A stretch of 64,000 nucleotides of DNA, taken from assembly GCA_031987605.1 (NCBI GenBank), contig DALZZF010000001.1, positions 186,001 through 250,000 on the forward strand. Reading direction: 5' to 3'. Source of the DNA: JAFAGO01 sp031987605. Its GTDB lineage: Bacteria; Bacteroidota; Bacteroidia; Flavobacteriales; Weeksellaceae. Numbering within the stretch: the stretch's first letter is position 1; each line of letters opens with the position of its first letter. Both the position numbers and the translations under genes were made by a program. This document shows, piece by piece, positions 8,501 through 16,606 of this stretch. The notes under the pieces were generated by a model. The model was not told the origin of the DNA. It made no database searches and saw nothing but the letters and a program-made list of their open reading frames with translations.

Positions 8501-11500
8501 GTCCCTGCCCGAATTTTTTGGTTTTATTCAGATAGTTCTGCCCATATTTATTGGTATAGGAGAATTTCTGGTCTCCATCGGGGCTGTATTCAATAATTAC
8601 AGTATCACCGTTTGATTCTTTTTTATACTGATAAGTGGTCGTTCCGGAAAGATTGATTTTGGAAGTCAGGAGTTTTCCCCAGCCGTCATAGGTGTTGGTG
8701 AGCACCACATCCAAAGGATCGGTTTGGGTAAGTACCTGTCCCCAATCATTGTAAGTAATAAGGGTCTCTAATCCAAGATTATCAGTTTTTTTGATGACAA
8801 ATCTGCCTTTTGGATCATATTCTGCTTTTTCAGTTTTGGAATTTGCTTCGATAGCAAGCAATATTGCTCTTTGAAGTTTTCTTTCTTTTACATTTCCAAA
8901 CCCATCATAATCATAAGTTTCCAGAAAATAGCCTTTATTGTTTCTGTTCCATGATTTTTTGGTTTTCAGCAGATTGTTTTCGTAGGTGTAGCTTTCTTTG
9001 GCTCCTTTGCTGTCGCCGTATACCGTCATTTTATCGGTTTTGGAAGCCGGACGGCCAATATAATAATCTTTCCCCGTTCCGGAAGGATTATGGATATAGG
9101 ACAAGTCGGTGGTAGATATTGCAAAGTCGTTATTGATATTGGTAACAGTCTGAACGGGAAGATAATATTTTGTACTTCCCGGAATATCTGCATCATAAGT
9201 AATGGTATTTATTGTAGTAACGTCTTTTATAAAGTCTTTGGAAATGGACTTTATGGGTACGATAGCTTTTACAACTCCAGAAATATCTGTCCTATATGTG
9301 GTCTGCTTAAAAGAAAGTAATTGTGTATTATTTTCGGAGATATCAGCAGGGAAGATTTGGGATTCCGTATTGGTTTTTATACTCCATTCCTTGATTGGAA
9401 CTCCTTCATTCAGCGGATCAATTTCTGCTCCGCTCCATATCTTCGTGTTTACCAAATCATCGGTATACCAGGAAGAACGGGCGGTTTGGCGGAAGCCGAT
9501 CATGCCTTTGCCTTGCAGGTGCGTGATCATTCCCCGATAGCGGAAATCCTGTTTGCGAATGTTGTCTGCTGATGTCTGCCGTAGCTGAGATACGGCATAG
9601 GACTGGGAGATTTTATCCAGTTCAACATAAGGATACTGTTCGGTCTTTACCGGAGAATAAAAATTAAGATTTACAGAAGGGTCTAATTCTTTGTATTCAA
9701 TATAGGTGTTAATACCCCCTTGAGTAATTGCAGTAATATTTTTGTCATTGGTTAAATTATAATGATTATAACTAATTATTTTGCTAACCGCGGAGTTTGT
9801 AGACTTAGATATTAATAAAATTTTGGAATTGTTATTATTCACTCTAAAATCACCATAAATCGGGTATAATACTTGCCCCCCAATATTCTGTGTATTATCA
9901 AAATACTTTTTGTAACTCCATTTAAACTGAGAATCATTGGGGTTATATTGGAACTCCCTAATATTAGCAATTGTCACATAACTTCTATCAAGGTTCACCG
10001 AATAATTATTGATAAACATTACGAATTCAGACTTGCCATCATTATCAATATCAAATGTTGTAGGATAATCATTTTCCTGTGTACCATAAGTATAACTAGT
10101 ATCATCTCTAAATAAGACTAGTCCCTGAAAAGATTCTGATAAGGTCTTCCCATTGTTAAGATTTATCGACCATCCCATATCATACGTTGAATAATAATCT
10201 CCTTTTTCCAAAGGAGCTAAAATTTCTATATTTCTGTCACCATTAAGATCTGCAAACTGTATGTATTTATCAAGCCCTTTCACATTAAATGTATTTTTTA
10301 AAGCCATAGAATAACTACTGCCAGTACTAATAAGATAGTATTGTGAAATTCTATTTGATTGAACCGAAATACTTTTTTGAGTAATATTGCCATTGTATGA
10401 CTCCCTTGTATAGAAACTTACATTTACATTTCCTATATTCGGCTCAATAAACAGTATGTCCTGTTTACCATCATTATCAAAGTCCATAATACTACCTTTA
10501 TTCAAAATATTTTTTGAGGTAATATTGTTTAATTTGTGAATGTTACTATTTTGTATCTCGGCATTATTAACTACGGCATATCTATACCCTAAATCAATAC
10601 AAGACCAATTATATGGAGAAATCTGACTTTTGTAGCATTTTGAATCTTTAACTCCAAAAATTAACTCAGATATTCCGTCTGAATCTATATCAATCTCTTT
10701 AGGGGATTCTAATTGTGACAAATTTGCGAGACCGTAGTTCGCAGGAGAAGGAGCTGAAGGATATTGGTAATCCATGTAAACATAATCCTCAGGATTAATT
10801 ATCTTGGAATATTCCAAAACAAGAGGATTATTGGTTGTATTGAGTACTGAAGCATCACTATTAACACTGTAATACTTTAATTCAATAGTACCAGTTGCCG
10901 GAGGTATTGTATAACTTGTGCTATTGCTTTTGGCAATCAATAAACCTTGCTTTGGTTTTATGTACCCGTCACTAGGCTTTATATTATAAGTCAATATGTA
11001 TTGAGATGTAAAATTACTACTAGATCCTAAATAAACAAAAGAAGAATTAGCACTGTTAATCGCATCAAAATACAAATAATAACCTTCTGGTCTTCCGTTT
11101 TGAGTAGGTTGTTTTATTATAAAATCAACCAATCCATCTCCATTATAGTCTCCGTTTGCTATAATATTCTCAAAATTTCCAAAGGCTTTTTCTTGAGTTG
11201 TTGTTTCTAATGGTTTTGTAGTAAAAGTTACAGGATTTGATGCTTGATTCTGCGAATTAAATTCTTGTATACTTCGCACGAATTGATAATTGATGATGTG
11301 GTTAGAGTCATTATTTACAATGTCTTTTGCATAAGTAATCACATATTTTTTGAACTGATTGCCATTACTTGTTACTGTGGTGTTAATCAGTAATTTATCC
11401 TGTACAAATTGTAATCCATTGTTATACGAAGTTTCTCTTAAGTCTCTTGTTATATAGTTGAATGTAATTGAATTAAAATGATCTTTTCCCAAACTTTCAT

Positions 11501-12362
11501 TACCACCCCAATGAATTGATGAAATCAATGCTACATTATTTGCTTGTACATAGTTATAACTAATGTAATTACCCTGAGCATCTTTCCATTTTACAATATT
11601 ATATTCAACAGGAGTCCTTGCATTACTTACTCCTGTAGTAATAGCGCCATACCACGCCTGTGAACCATCTTCAAATGTAACTTCCCAGTATTCAGGTCCC
11701 TGCCAACTTTGCCCTAAAATTGTGCCAACAGCTTTAACTTTAATATTAGAAAATTTCTCTGTCGTGTAAATTGAACCATCAGCACCTATTTTATCCGGAC
11801 CGTTTCCGCCTCCTCTATAAATTAGCCTTTGCCCGTTAAAACTATAATAATCAGAGTAATTCAGCTGAATTCCCCTTATCTCACCGTCCTTTTCTATCGT
11901 TCTGCCTGTTCGGGAAATCGCCGTAATCCCTGAGATATTCCAACCATAACCTGCGATTCCGTTTCCGCTTCCACTAGTATAAACCAGGTTAATTTGTGGT
12001 GCTACACTTTTTACTCCTGGCGGCAATGCAATGGGTAAGGTGAACTGTAGCTGACCACCTCCGTTCACCTCTATATTCCCCTGTGTATCGTGAAACCGGT
12101 TGGTTTCAGTATCTGTTGTTCCCGAAGGATTTGTGCTTCCTGCATCGGAATTTATGGGATTATTTATAGGCGTTTCTGTAGAAGCCCCTATTTTTGCAAC
12201 AAAAGGATTAGAAACTGAAGATGTTGCATGAAATCCCTGTGCCAGGACGACAACATTGGGATCCTGTACTGTCCTCGCAGAAGATTCGGACTGGTTAAGA
12301 ATAATTTGTGAATAGACGGAAAGCACCGTTAAAGACAAAAACAGGGAATATAGTTTTTTCAT
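5550..12362 (-). CDS. SpvB/Rhs-repeat protein with probable polymorphic toxin tip
   Basis: A 2270-residue secreted protein. It has a Sec signal peptide (MKKLYSLFLSLTVLSVYSQ), then a SpvB-type N-terminal domain (about 90-300: LPPGVKSVAPQINLVYTSGS, GYGWNISGITAISR). Next come FG-GAP/VCBS-like repeats (GDYNGDGLVDFI, DIDSDGISELIFG, DFDNDGKQDILFI, DIDNDGKSEFVMF; about 400-860), many YD/RHS repeats (about 1120-1780), and the Rhs core ending NNPLMFSDPSGEF near 1932. The last ~340 residues are the variable tip: a hydrophobic segment, then beta-rich sequence with DGNDRWRTAAMTINIGDFHA and YRIGIDSDRH. That resembles the polymorphic toxin type 23 group as I recall it; the assignment is tentative and the activity is unknown. 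Rhs repeats normally form a shell around the tip. No T9SS sorting domain is present. It is third in an operon with 12922-13893 and 12418-12921. Confidence 0.88.
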   Translation of the reverse strand: MKKLYSLFLSLTVLSVYSQIILNQSESSARTVQDPNVVVLAQGFHATSSVSNPFVAKIGASTETPINNPINSDAGSTNPSGTTDTETNRFHDTQGNIEVNGGGQLQFTLPIALPPGVKSVAPQINLVYTSGSGNGIAGYGWNISGITAISRTGRTIEKDGEIRGIQLNYSDYYSFNGQRLIYRGGGNGPDKIGADGSIYTTEKFSNIKVKAVGTILGQSWQGPEYWEVTFEDGSQAWYGAITTGVSNARTPVEYNIVKWKDAQGNYISYNYVQANNVALISSIHWGGNESLGKDHFNSITFNYITRDLRETSYNNGLQFVQDKLLINTTVTSNGNQFKKYVITYAKDIVNNDSNHIINYQFVRSIQEFNSQNQASNPVTFTTKPLETTTQEKAFGNFENIIANGDYNGDGLVDFIIKQPTQNGRPEGYYLYFDAINSANSSFVYLGSSSNFTSQYILTYNIKPSDGYIKPKQGLLIAKSNSTSYTIPPATGTIELKYYSVNSDASVLNTTNNPLVLEYSKIINPEDYVYMDYQYPSAPSPANYGLANLSQLESPKEIDIDSDGISELIFGVKDSKCYKSQISPYNWSCIDLGYRYAVVNNAEIQNSNIHKLNNITSKNILNKGSIMDFDNDGKQDILFIEPNIGNVNVSFYTRESYNGNITQKSISVQSNRISQYYLISTGSSYSMALKNTFNVKGLDKYIQFADLNGDRNIEILAPLEKGDYYSTYDMGWSINLNNGKTLSESFQGLVLFRDDTSYTYGTQENDYPTTFDIDNDGKSEFVMFINNYSVNLDRSYVTIANIREFQYNPNDSQFKWSYKKYFDNTQNIGGQVLYPIYGDFRVNNNNSKILLISKSTNSAVSKIISYNHYNLTNDKNITAITQGGINTYIEYKELDPSVNLNFYSPVKTEQYPYVELDKISQSYAVSQLRQTSADNIRKQDFRYRGMITHLQGKGMIGFRQTARSSWYTDDLVNTKIWSGAEIDPLNEGVPIKEWSIKTNTESQIFPADISENNTQLLSFKQTTYRTDISGVVKAIVPIKSISKDFIKDVTTINTITYDADIPGSTKYYLPVQTVTNINNDFAISTTDLSYIHNPSGTGKDYYIGRPASKTDKMTVYGDSKGAKESYTYENNLLKTKKSWNRNNKGYFLETYDYDGFGNVKERKLQRAILLAIEANSKTEKAEYDPKGRFVIKKTDNLGLETLITYNDWGQVLTQTDPLDVVLTNTYDGWGKLLTSKINLSGTTTYQYKKESNGDTVIIEYSPDGDQKFSYTNKYGQNYLNKTKKFGQGQYISVKTSFDPLGRKSGESEPYSGSSPAHWNTISYDEYSRPVKASGFTGKIVETSYNGRTVTITETNANNRFKKQTADPLGNIISSEDLGGTITFKYNAAGENTEANYEGNIVKTTYDIWGNKARFEDPSNGIYEYEYNGFMGAISKTKSPKGEKTYTYNNKGQLQTQTEKTTSGNATDKTINFTYNSKGLITGKSGTSLGKAYSSGITYDTFGRVLSSYEDSNGKYFIKKGITYDDKMRVASYEKQLYSSGILTKVSIENEYEAWNGELYRVKEKGTGKILWQLNEVNDKGQVTKTRLGGVNIENNYTGNGFLDYIDHKSINTGNTVLYVDYSFDAIKNELNSRFRGGDFSISESFQYDDNNRLYNWTDPVTGTFTQNQQRNVYDNKGRITQNDQVGTFSFSNAQKKYQPTAMMLNAAGAANYTNDLLQKISYNENNDPVFINGVRGDVRFEYGLTSMRQKVTYGGNFGEENDGKFTKYYSEDGSYEVIRNNQTGQEKHLLYIGGTPYESNIVYLKNYSQSTGTYHFLHKDYLGSILAITNDYGYAIEQRHYDAWGNFTNLKIAGATVDPNNVGNYEFLVDRGYTSHEHFAEVGLIHMNGRLYDPLLRRFLNADENIQDAFNTQNYNKYGYVLNNPLMFSDPSGEFAFLPLITAFIISASQAVVVSTIMYMAQAIITGNGSNVGFLKTIFNAAIKAGLFGGYGNVFSSWQATASFLVNQFLPEFSWRPTIFGQKFFVSPSFAFGQGIGIGASISTTFHMGDFSLDAGFGIMNYGAHAGSGASGWEYRKSAMFSYSSKAFSFSLGTNKWSGLHKQQTGIIGLGSGDFSLTYENDGSPFDKKPVAGGILGDGNDRWRTAAMTINIGDFHAGFNLFTGERKEESYKDWDPYMMDYTNKNGVLKTMGGATLPYGFVYEEGPRYRLGAAYIGWGNYRIGIDSDRHVRHPIQNIMAHSWLSPQPGFLVLSNRINPYLQYQTRNKFTSW

Positions 12363-12417
12363 AATTTTTATTGAAACAGGGTTGTATGTATGAGATAAAT
12401 TGAAACAGGAAGGTCAA

Positions 12418-12921
12418 TTAGAATTTAGTAATGTTTTTGGTCATTATGCTTCCGTCTTTCAGCTGGAAAGTCAAAATATAAACCCCCATATAGTAATCGG
12501 TCATATCAATGCGAATCTGCTGGTTCAGATTGGGTAAGTTTTGTTGTTGAAATTTCCAATGTACCGTGTTTTGTTCATACAGGCTTACCTCTGAAATCAT
12601 ATTATTTGCCTTATCTGTCCATCTTATGGTCAATATGTCTTTTACCGGTACGGGATAAATTTCAACTTCATTCCAAAATCCCTCATTTGTAATAACGGGA
12701 GATTCAGACTCCGTTATCAGGTTTTGGTCGCCGCCTTCTTCCAACGTTTGTCTGGGAGCTATAAGTATTGTCGGACCTCGGTATATCTGATTCCCTGCAT
12801 CATCATAACTGAAAACAACAGATTGAGTAACAGGATCTGTTGAGTAAGGAGTAATATCCTGACCAAAGGCAAAATAATACGGAATAATGAATAATACCGT
12901 AATAAATACTTTTTTCATCAT
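12418..12921 (-). CDS. T9SS type A sorting domain protein with a YD-like motif
   Basis: A 167-residue secreted protein. It has a signal peptide (MMKKVFITVLFIIPYYFAFG) and a short segment VVFSYDDAGNQIYRG that reads like a single YD repeat. From about residue 85 there is a T9SS type A C-terminal domain: VEIYPVPVKDILTIRW, YYMGVYILTF and ITKF. Proteins with this domain cross the outer membrane through the type IX system and are usually anchored at the surface. The start codon directly follows the stop of the upstream gene, and the Rhs gene begins 55 bases downstream, so all three are co-transcribed. A role in presenting or exporting the Rhs protein is possible but is only inferred from the shared operon and motif. 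Confidence 0.75.
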   Translation of the reverse strand: MMKKVFITVLFIIPYYFAFGQDITPYSTDPVTQSVVFSYDDAGNQIYRGPTILIAPRQTLEEGGDQNLITESESPVITNEGFWNEVEIYPVPVKDILTIRWTDKANNMISEVSLYEQNTVHWKFQQQNLPNLNQQIRIDMTDYYMGVYILTFQLKDGSIMTKNITKF

Positions 12922-13893
12922 TTATTTTTTTGAGGATAAAATATTTTCCAAACTCTTGATTCGCTGTTCTTGTTCCTTCAGTTTTTTGTTCTGTTCAATA
13001 GAATATAAAGTCAGTTCTTCGATTTTCTGTAAGAGCCTGATCTGGAATTCTCCGATATTCACCCCTTCTTTTTCCATAGTTTTTGCAGAAGCAATTTCAG
13101 GTAAATGTTTGTTTTCTTTAATGAATTTTTCCACTTCGTCTAACTTTGGCAGCTCGTAGTTTTCTTCAAAAACAAAATCGGCGGTCGGAGTGGTGGTTAC
13201 TTTTACCTCTTTTGCTTCAAATTTTCCTTGCAGAGACACATTTCCATTTGAATAAAGGTTTAAAGAGTTTTTGGTTTCTCCATTATTTGATACAGTATAA
13301 AACTTAATTTCATTTTCAAGCAATCGAATATAAGAACCACCTGTCGCAGTGTTAATTCTGGAAAAAGCACTACTTCCATTAAAATGCCGAATGTTATTTC
13401 CTATCCCAACACCTGTCCAACTTACATTAGGTTCGGATGCCCAAAGAGTTAAATATGCATGCGAATAACTACTATTATCTGCATGCATCAGAAGAGTTGT
13501 GGTTTCATGTCCTTCCGTAATCGTAAATTTATCCTGTAAAACGGCTTCTTTACCAATTCCTATTTTCTTCCCAGGTTGATCCAGTAGTACTTTATTCCAT
13601 TGCTGAGATGCGTTGTTATCCGTTTTCCTGAAATACAGATTCTGATCAGAAAATTGTCCGGCAAACTGCATGGCATGATTATTCCCCGGATTTGTATGTC
13701 TTACATCTAAAAGATGCCACCAACCCGTAGCACCTGTAGGGAAATTGACTGGGTTTGATGTTTCATAAAACCCACTAAGAATTCCAGCTCCGGAAGCTCC
13801 TGCATTATCACGGGTTTGGGTTTGAATACCTTGTGAAAAAATTTCTATACTAATTGTTGTAAGAAAAAGAATAAGTAAAATTTTGAATTTCAT
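12922..13893 (-). CDS. Pyocin-knob / tail-fibre-like secreted protein with coiled-coil end
   Basis: A 323-residue protein with a signal peptide (MKFKILLILFLTTISIEIFS). Residues of about 40-105 (FYETSNPVNFPTGATGWWHL, FRKTDNNASQQW) look like a pyocin-knob domain of phage tail fibres. The C-terminus (PTADFVFEENYELPKLDEVE, ENKHLPEIASAK, GEFQIRLLQKIEEL) is a conserved Bacteroidota ending related in appearance to fibre chaperone tails, and finishes in a coiled coil rich in Lys, Glu and Gln. Such proteins are often trimeric surface fibres; the partner is unknown. It is the first gene of the Rhs operon. No TAnnTTTG box is perfect upstream; TAAATTTA at about 13964-13971 (minus strand) is the nearest match. 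Confidence 0.7.
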   Translation of the reverse strand: MKFKILLILFLTTISIEIFSQGIQTQTRDNAGASGAGILSGFYETSNPVNFPTGATGWWHLLDVRHTNPGNNHAMQFAGQFSDQNLYFRKTDNNASQQWNKVLLDQPGKKIGIGKEAVLQDKFTITEGHETTTLLMHADNSSYSHAYLTLWASEPNVSWTGVGIGNNIRHFNGSSAFSRINTATGGSYIRLLENEIKFYTVSNNGETKNSLNLYSNGNVSLQGKFEAKEVKVTTTPTADFVFEENYELPKLDEVEKFIKENKHLPEIASAKTMEKEGVNIGEFQIRLLQKIEELTLYSIEQNKKLKEQEQRIKSLENILSSKK

Positions 13894-14024
13894 ATTTTGA
13901 GATTTTGAATGGGTTAATCTTCAGATAAAAAAAGAATGAGAATAGTGGTTTTTAATACTCATAAATTTAACACTCTTTAAGGTAGATTTATTTTTTCCTA
14001 AAAGTAATGGTATTCAGTGAATAT

Positions 14025-14049
14025 AAAAAGGGTGTTTTAACCCTTTTGT
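14025..14049 (-). terminator. Rho-independent terminator (minus strand)
   Basis: The minus strand reads AAAAGGGTTAAAACACCCTTTTT: a stem of A/G against C/T residues around a short loop, ending in a T-run at 14025-14029. It lies about 250 bases after the T9SS gene at 14303 and upstream of the Rhs operon. The gap 13894-14302 otherwise holds another terminator and a doubtful 60-codon frame starting with TTG. Confidence 0.6.
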
Positions 14050-14201
14050 AGCATGACTTTCGTCATACTATTGGAAGCTGTAATTTTTGATTCAATATAG
14101 GCAATATTTTTTAGAGGCTGTGATAAAACAATTAAATGCGGTGCTTCATTTTTGATAAGTGATCTCATTTCAGGACTCATATTATCGTTTGAATTAAGGT
14201 A

Positions 14202-14233
14202 TAAAAAACCTCCAATCAAAAGAGATCAGAGGT
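14202..14233 (-). terminator. Terminator of the metal-uptake operon (minus strand)
   Basis: In minus-strand RNA, ACCTCTGATC pairs with GATTGGAGGT (eight Watson-Crick pairs and two G-U pairs) and is followed by six T at 14202-14207. On the plus strand the two wobble pairs become mismatches, which fixes the direction. It lies about 70 bases after the stop of the T9SS gene at 14303. Confidence 0.75.
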
Positions 14234-14302
14234 CTTCAGAAAAATTAACTTACAATGTATATCGTTTTTTACATTCCAGTTTGAGGAATTTTGTTTCGGT
14301 TT

Positions 14303-15226
14303 TTATTTGATGCTTATTTTTTGAGAAATGTTTCCCTCAGGAGTTTTTATCCATAAAATATAGTTTCCCGGATTCAGTGTTTCATCTGAAAAAAGATAAT
14401 TTGTTTTGCCGGTAGAAAGTTTACTTTTTTTCTCCGACACCAGTTTTCCGGAAAAATCAAAAAGTTTAAAATGTGCTTCTCCTCCCAGATTAGAGAGAAC
14501 CGGAATCGTGAATATTCCGGAAGATGGATTGGGATAAACCGCTCCTACATTTCCTTTCCCGTTAAAATCAATCACAGCTAAATCGTTCAGTTCAACAATC
14601 GGGAAAAGTGAAAAATAAACTGCTGGAGAATAATCACTAAAGTTTTCTGTACGGTAATCTTTCCATATGGCAGCACCATGCCCATGCCAGCGAATTACGT
14701 TTCTACCGTAAACCTCAAAATCACTTTCAGGTCGCGAACCGTCCGGGCTGTGAGAAACTGCAATTTTTTTGGTTCCCAATCCTCCATGCGCATAATCTCC
14801 TAAGCGAAAAGAAACGAAAAAACTTCCGCTTACATTTACAGGACTTGAAAAGAGTGTGGTATTGGGCTGTCCATCCACAGGAACATCCGCATAAGAAACA
14901 TTTTTGTTTGCCAGTGCGGTTTCCGGAAGCCCATTGCTTCCAACGCTGTAGGCTCTGTACGAAGCCGTGATTGAACCTGGAGTTCCGTCCTGCCCTAAAT
15001 GAATCGCAGTAATTCCGTGTAATTTTCCGGTTCCCTGAATTTCATATTTTTCTGCGAATTCTTCATCTCCATATTCGTTATTTCCGGTTAAATATCCCAA
15101 ATCATTAGGATAGAGTTCCACGATAGGAGTGATGACTGCAGGATCAAAATGCTGCAAAGTTGTTTGCTGTCCGAATACTACAGAGGACGCGGCAGCCATT
15201 AAAAAAATAAATGTTTGTTTTTTCAT
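14303..15226 (-). CDS. T9SS type A sorting domain-containing secreted protein
   Basis: A 307-residue protein with a signal peptide (MKKQTFIFLMAAASSVVFGQ) and a C-terminal T9SS type A sorting domain from about residue 225: VGAVYPNPSSGIFTIPVLSN, FKLFDFSGKLV, LNPGNYILWIKT. It should be exported through the type IX system and held at the cell surface. The middle part (residues 30-215, with HSPDGSRPESDFEVYGRN and RWHGHGAAIWKD) is not a family I recognise; it is beta-rich and has several His residues. It is the last gene of a four-gene unit with a TonB receptor and two DUF4625 lipoproteins, which suggests a surface role in the same uptake process. Confidence 0.8.
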   Translation of the reverse strand: MKKQTFIFLMAAASSVVFGQQTTLQHFDPAVITPIVELYPNDLGYLTGNNEYGDEEFAEKYEIQGTGKLHGITAIHLGQDGTPGSITASYRAYSVGSNGLPETALANKNVSYADVPVDGQPNTTLFSSPVNVSGSFFVSFRLGDYAHGGLGTKKIAVSHSPDGSRPESDFEVYGRNVIRWHGHGAAIWKDYRTENFSDYSPAVYFSLFPIVELNDLAVIDFNGKGNVGAVYPNPSSGIFTIPVLSNLGGEAHFKLFDFSGKLVSEKKSKLSTGKTNYLFSDETLNPGNYILWIKTPEGNISQKISIK

Positions 15227-15263
15227 AATAAATGAATTATAATGTTAAAAATTTGATTGTTTG

Positions 15264-16094
15264 TTAAAGATTGATTTTTATTGGATAATGAGGGGAATAG
15301 GAAAAATTCTGTGATGCATCCCGTGTTTTCACTACCATATAGTAGGAAGTGGATTTCCATCCGTTTTCTCCCTGTATTGAATTAGGATTCCAGGCGTTGT
15401 CCTGAGCAACACCGACCTTTATATTGGCATTAAAATCCTGTATTTCTAAAGATGAAAAATCCCTTATATCTGCCATTACAATTACTTTGGGATGTGTGGC
15501 GGAAATGTCACTGTCAGGAATTTGATCTTCTTGCCGAACCAATGCCACAAGAATATTTCCTAAAGCAATATTATCGGAAGCTACTCCCGAAATACTAATG
15601 TTTTCTCCGGTTTGGAAAGTTTTGCCGGTTTCCGGAGCATTTGTAATATTGATAAGGGGGGAAATATTGTCTTCAAGAATGATTAGTTCTAAGGTTTCAT
15701 TTACGATGGTGGATTTGCCCTTCATATCGGTTACTTTCATTCGGAAAATATAGGTTCCGGGATCAGCGATTGCCGGTACATCAATATGTTTATGGAAATT
15801 GGTGTTGAGCTGTCCTGAGAATTCAGGGAATGTTTCTTTGATATTCCACCCAGTGCCGTTTTCCTTAAAAACTTCTACTTCTACCATATTGATTTTTCCT
15901 TGGGCTTCAATCTCAGCTTCAATATGAATATCTGAACCGATATATGAAGTATGCGTGTTTCCAATGCCAATTTCTAAACCGGAGATTACAGGATGTGCAA
16001 GAACAGGATCTTCATTTTCCCGGCTGCAGGAACTGAGAACAATCGCTATTGCGATGTATGCAAGTGCAATAATTTTAGATAATCGTTTGTCCAT
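15264..16094 (-). CDS. DUF4625 domain-containing lipoprotein
   Basis: A 276-residue lipoprotein: the signal sequence ends in a lipobox (AIVLSSCSRE, Cys at about 23). The first part (GIGNTHTSYIGSDIHIEAEI, then NFHKHIDVPAIADPGTYIFR and VTDMKGKST) has the DUF4625 pattern, an Ig-like beta-sandwich with conserved His residues. A second Ig-like module follows (VASDNIALGNILVALVRQED). The function of DUF4625 is not established; in this operon, 11 bases after another DUF4625 gene and downstream of a TonB receptor, a metal-binding or substrate-capture role is plausible. Confidence 0.75.
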   Translation of the reverse strand: MDKRLSKIIALAYIAIAIVLSSCSRENEDPVLAHPVISGLEIGIGNTHTSYIGSDIHIEAEIEAQGKINMVEVEVFKENGTGWNIKETFPEFSGQLNTNFHKHIDVPAIADPGTYIFRMKVTDMKGKSTIVNETLELIILEDNISPLINITNAPETGKTFQTGENISISGVASDNIALGNILVALVRQEDQIPDSDISATHPKVIVMADIRDFSSLEIQDFNANIKVGVAQDNAWNPNSIQGENGWKSTSYYMVVKTRDASQNFSYSPHYPIKINL

Positions 16095-16105
16095 TATTCT
16101 ATTTT

Positions 16106-16585
16106 TTATTCAATTATTTTTAAGTCTACGGAGGTTCTTCCTTGCCATCCGGTTTTGTCGATCACCGAAAACTGACAGTGGTAATCACCGGTATCTGCAT
16201 CGGAAGGAATTGTAATTTCCCGAATAATTTCATAGGTTTTTCCTGCATTTTCGGTGGTAAAGTTTTGCATGTAGATCATCGGTTTTACTGCAGGTTTTTT
16301 TGGATCCAAAATGCAGGTTTCCGGTTGATCGTCATGGGTATGATGATCGAAATTGTGGTGAATATCAATACTGTAGGAAGCAATCCCCACATTATCTGTT
16401 GCCATTGCACGAATAGTATAGGTGTTGCCACGTTTCAGGGTGGTACAAGGTTGTGGAAAACCATTTTGGTAATTGATGCTCACCACAGGTTTTTCTGTAT
16501 CAATTTCTTCAGTATCTCTGCCACACGAACTCAGTATCGCAATCATACTGAAAAGGGTAATGAATGGGGTAGATCGTAATTTCAT
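16106..16585 (-). CDS. DUF4625 domain-containing lipoprotein, His-rich
   Basis: A 159-residue lipoprotein (lipobox MIAILSSCGRD, Cys at about 21). It carries one Ig-like DUF4625 module: RAMATDNVGIASYSIDIHHN, then FDHHTHDDQPETC, and DTGDYHCQFSVIDKTGWQG. The cluster HHNFDHHTHDD resembles metal-chelating loops. It lies between a ZnuD-like receptor gene (21 bases upstream) and a second DUF4625 gene (11 bases downstream). Handing metal to the receptor or stripping it from host ligands is inference from context. Confidence 0.75.
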   Translation of the reverse strand: MKLRSTPFITLFSMIAILSSCGRDTEEIDTEKPVVSINYQNGFPQPCTTLKRGNTYTIRAMATDNVGIASYSIDIHHNFDHHTHDDQPETCILDPKKPAVKPMIYMQNFTTENAGKTYEIIREITIPSDADTGDYHCQFSVIDKTGWQGRTSVDLKIIE

Positions 16586-16606
16586 AAGAATTATTTTAAT
16601 TTGTTT

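Noticed and set aside
5550..12362. Insecticidal Tc-toxin (TcB/TcC) complex
   Set aside because: SpvB and Rhs parts are shared with Tc toxins, but no TcA gene is near and the N-terminus has a Sec signal and a Bacteroidota-type layout, so a polymorphic Rhs toxin is the better reading.
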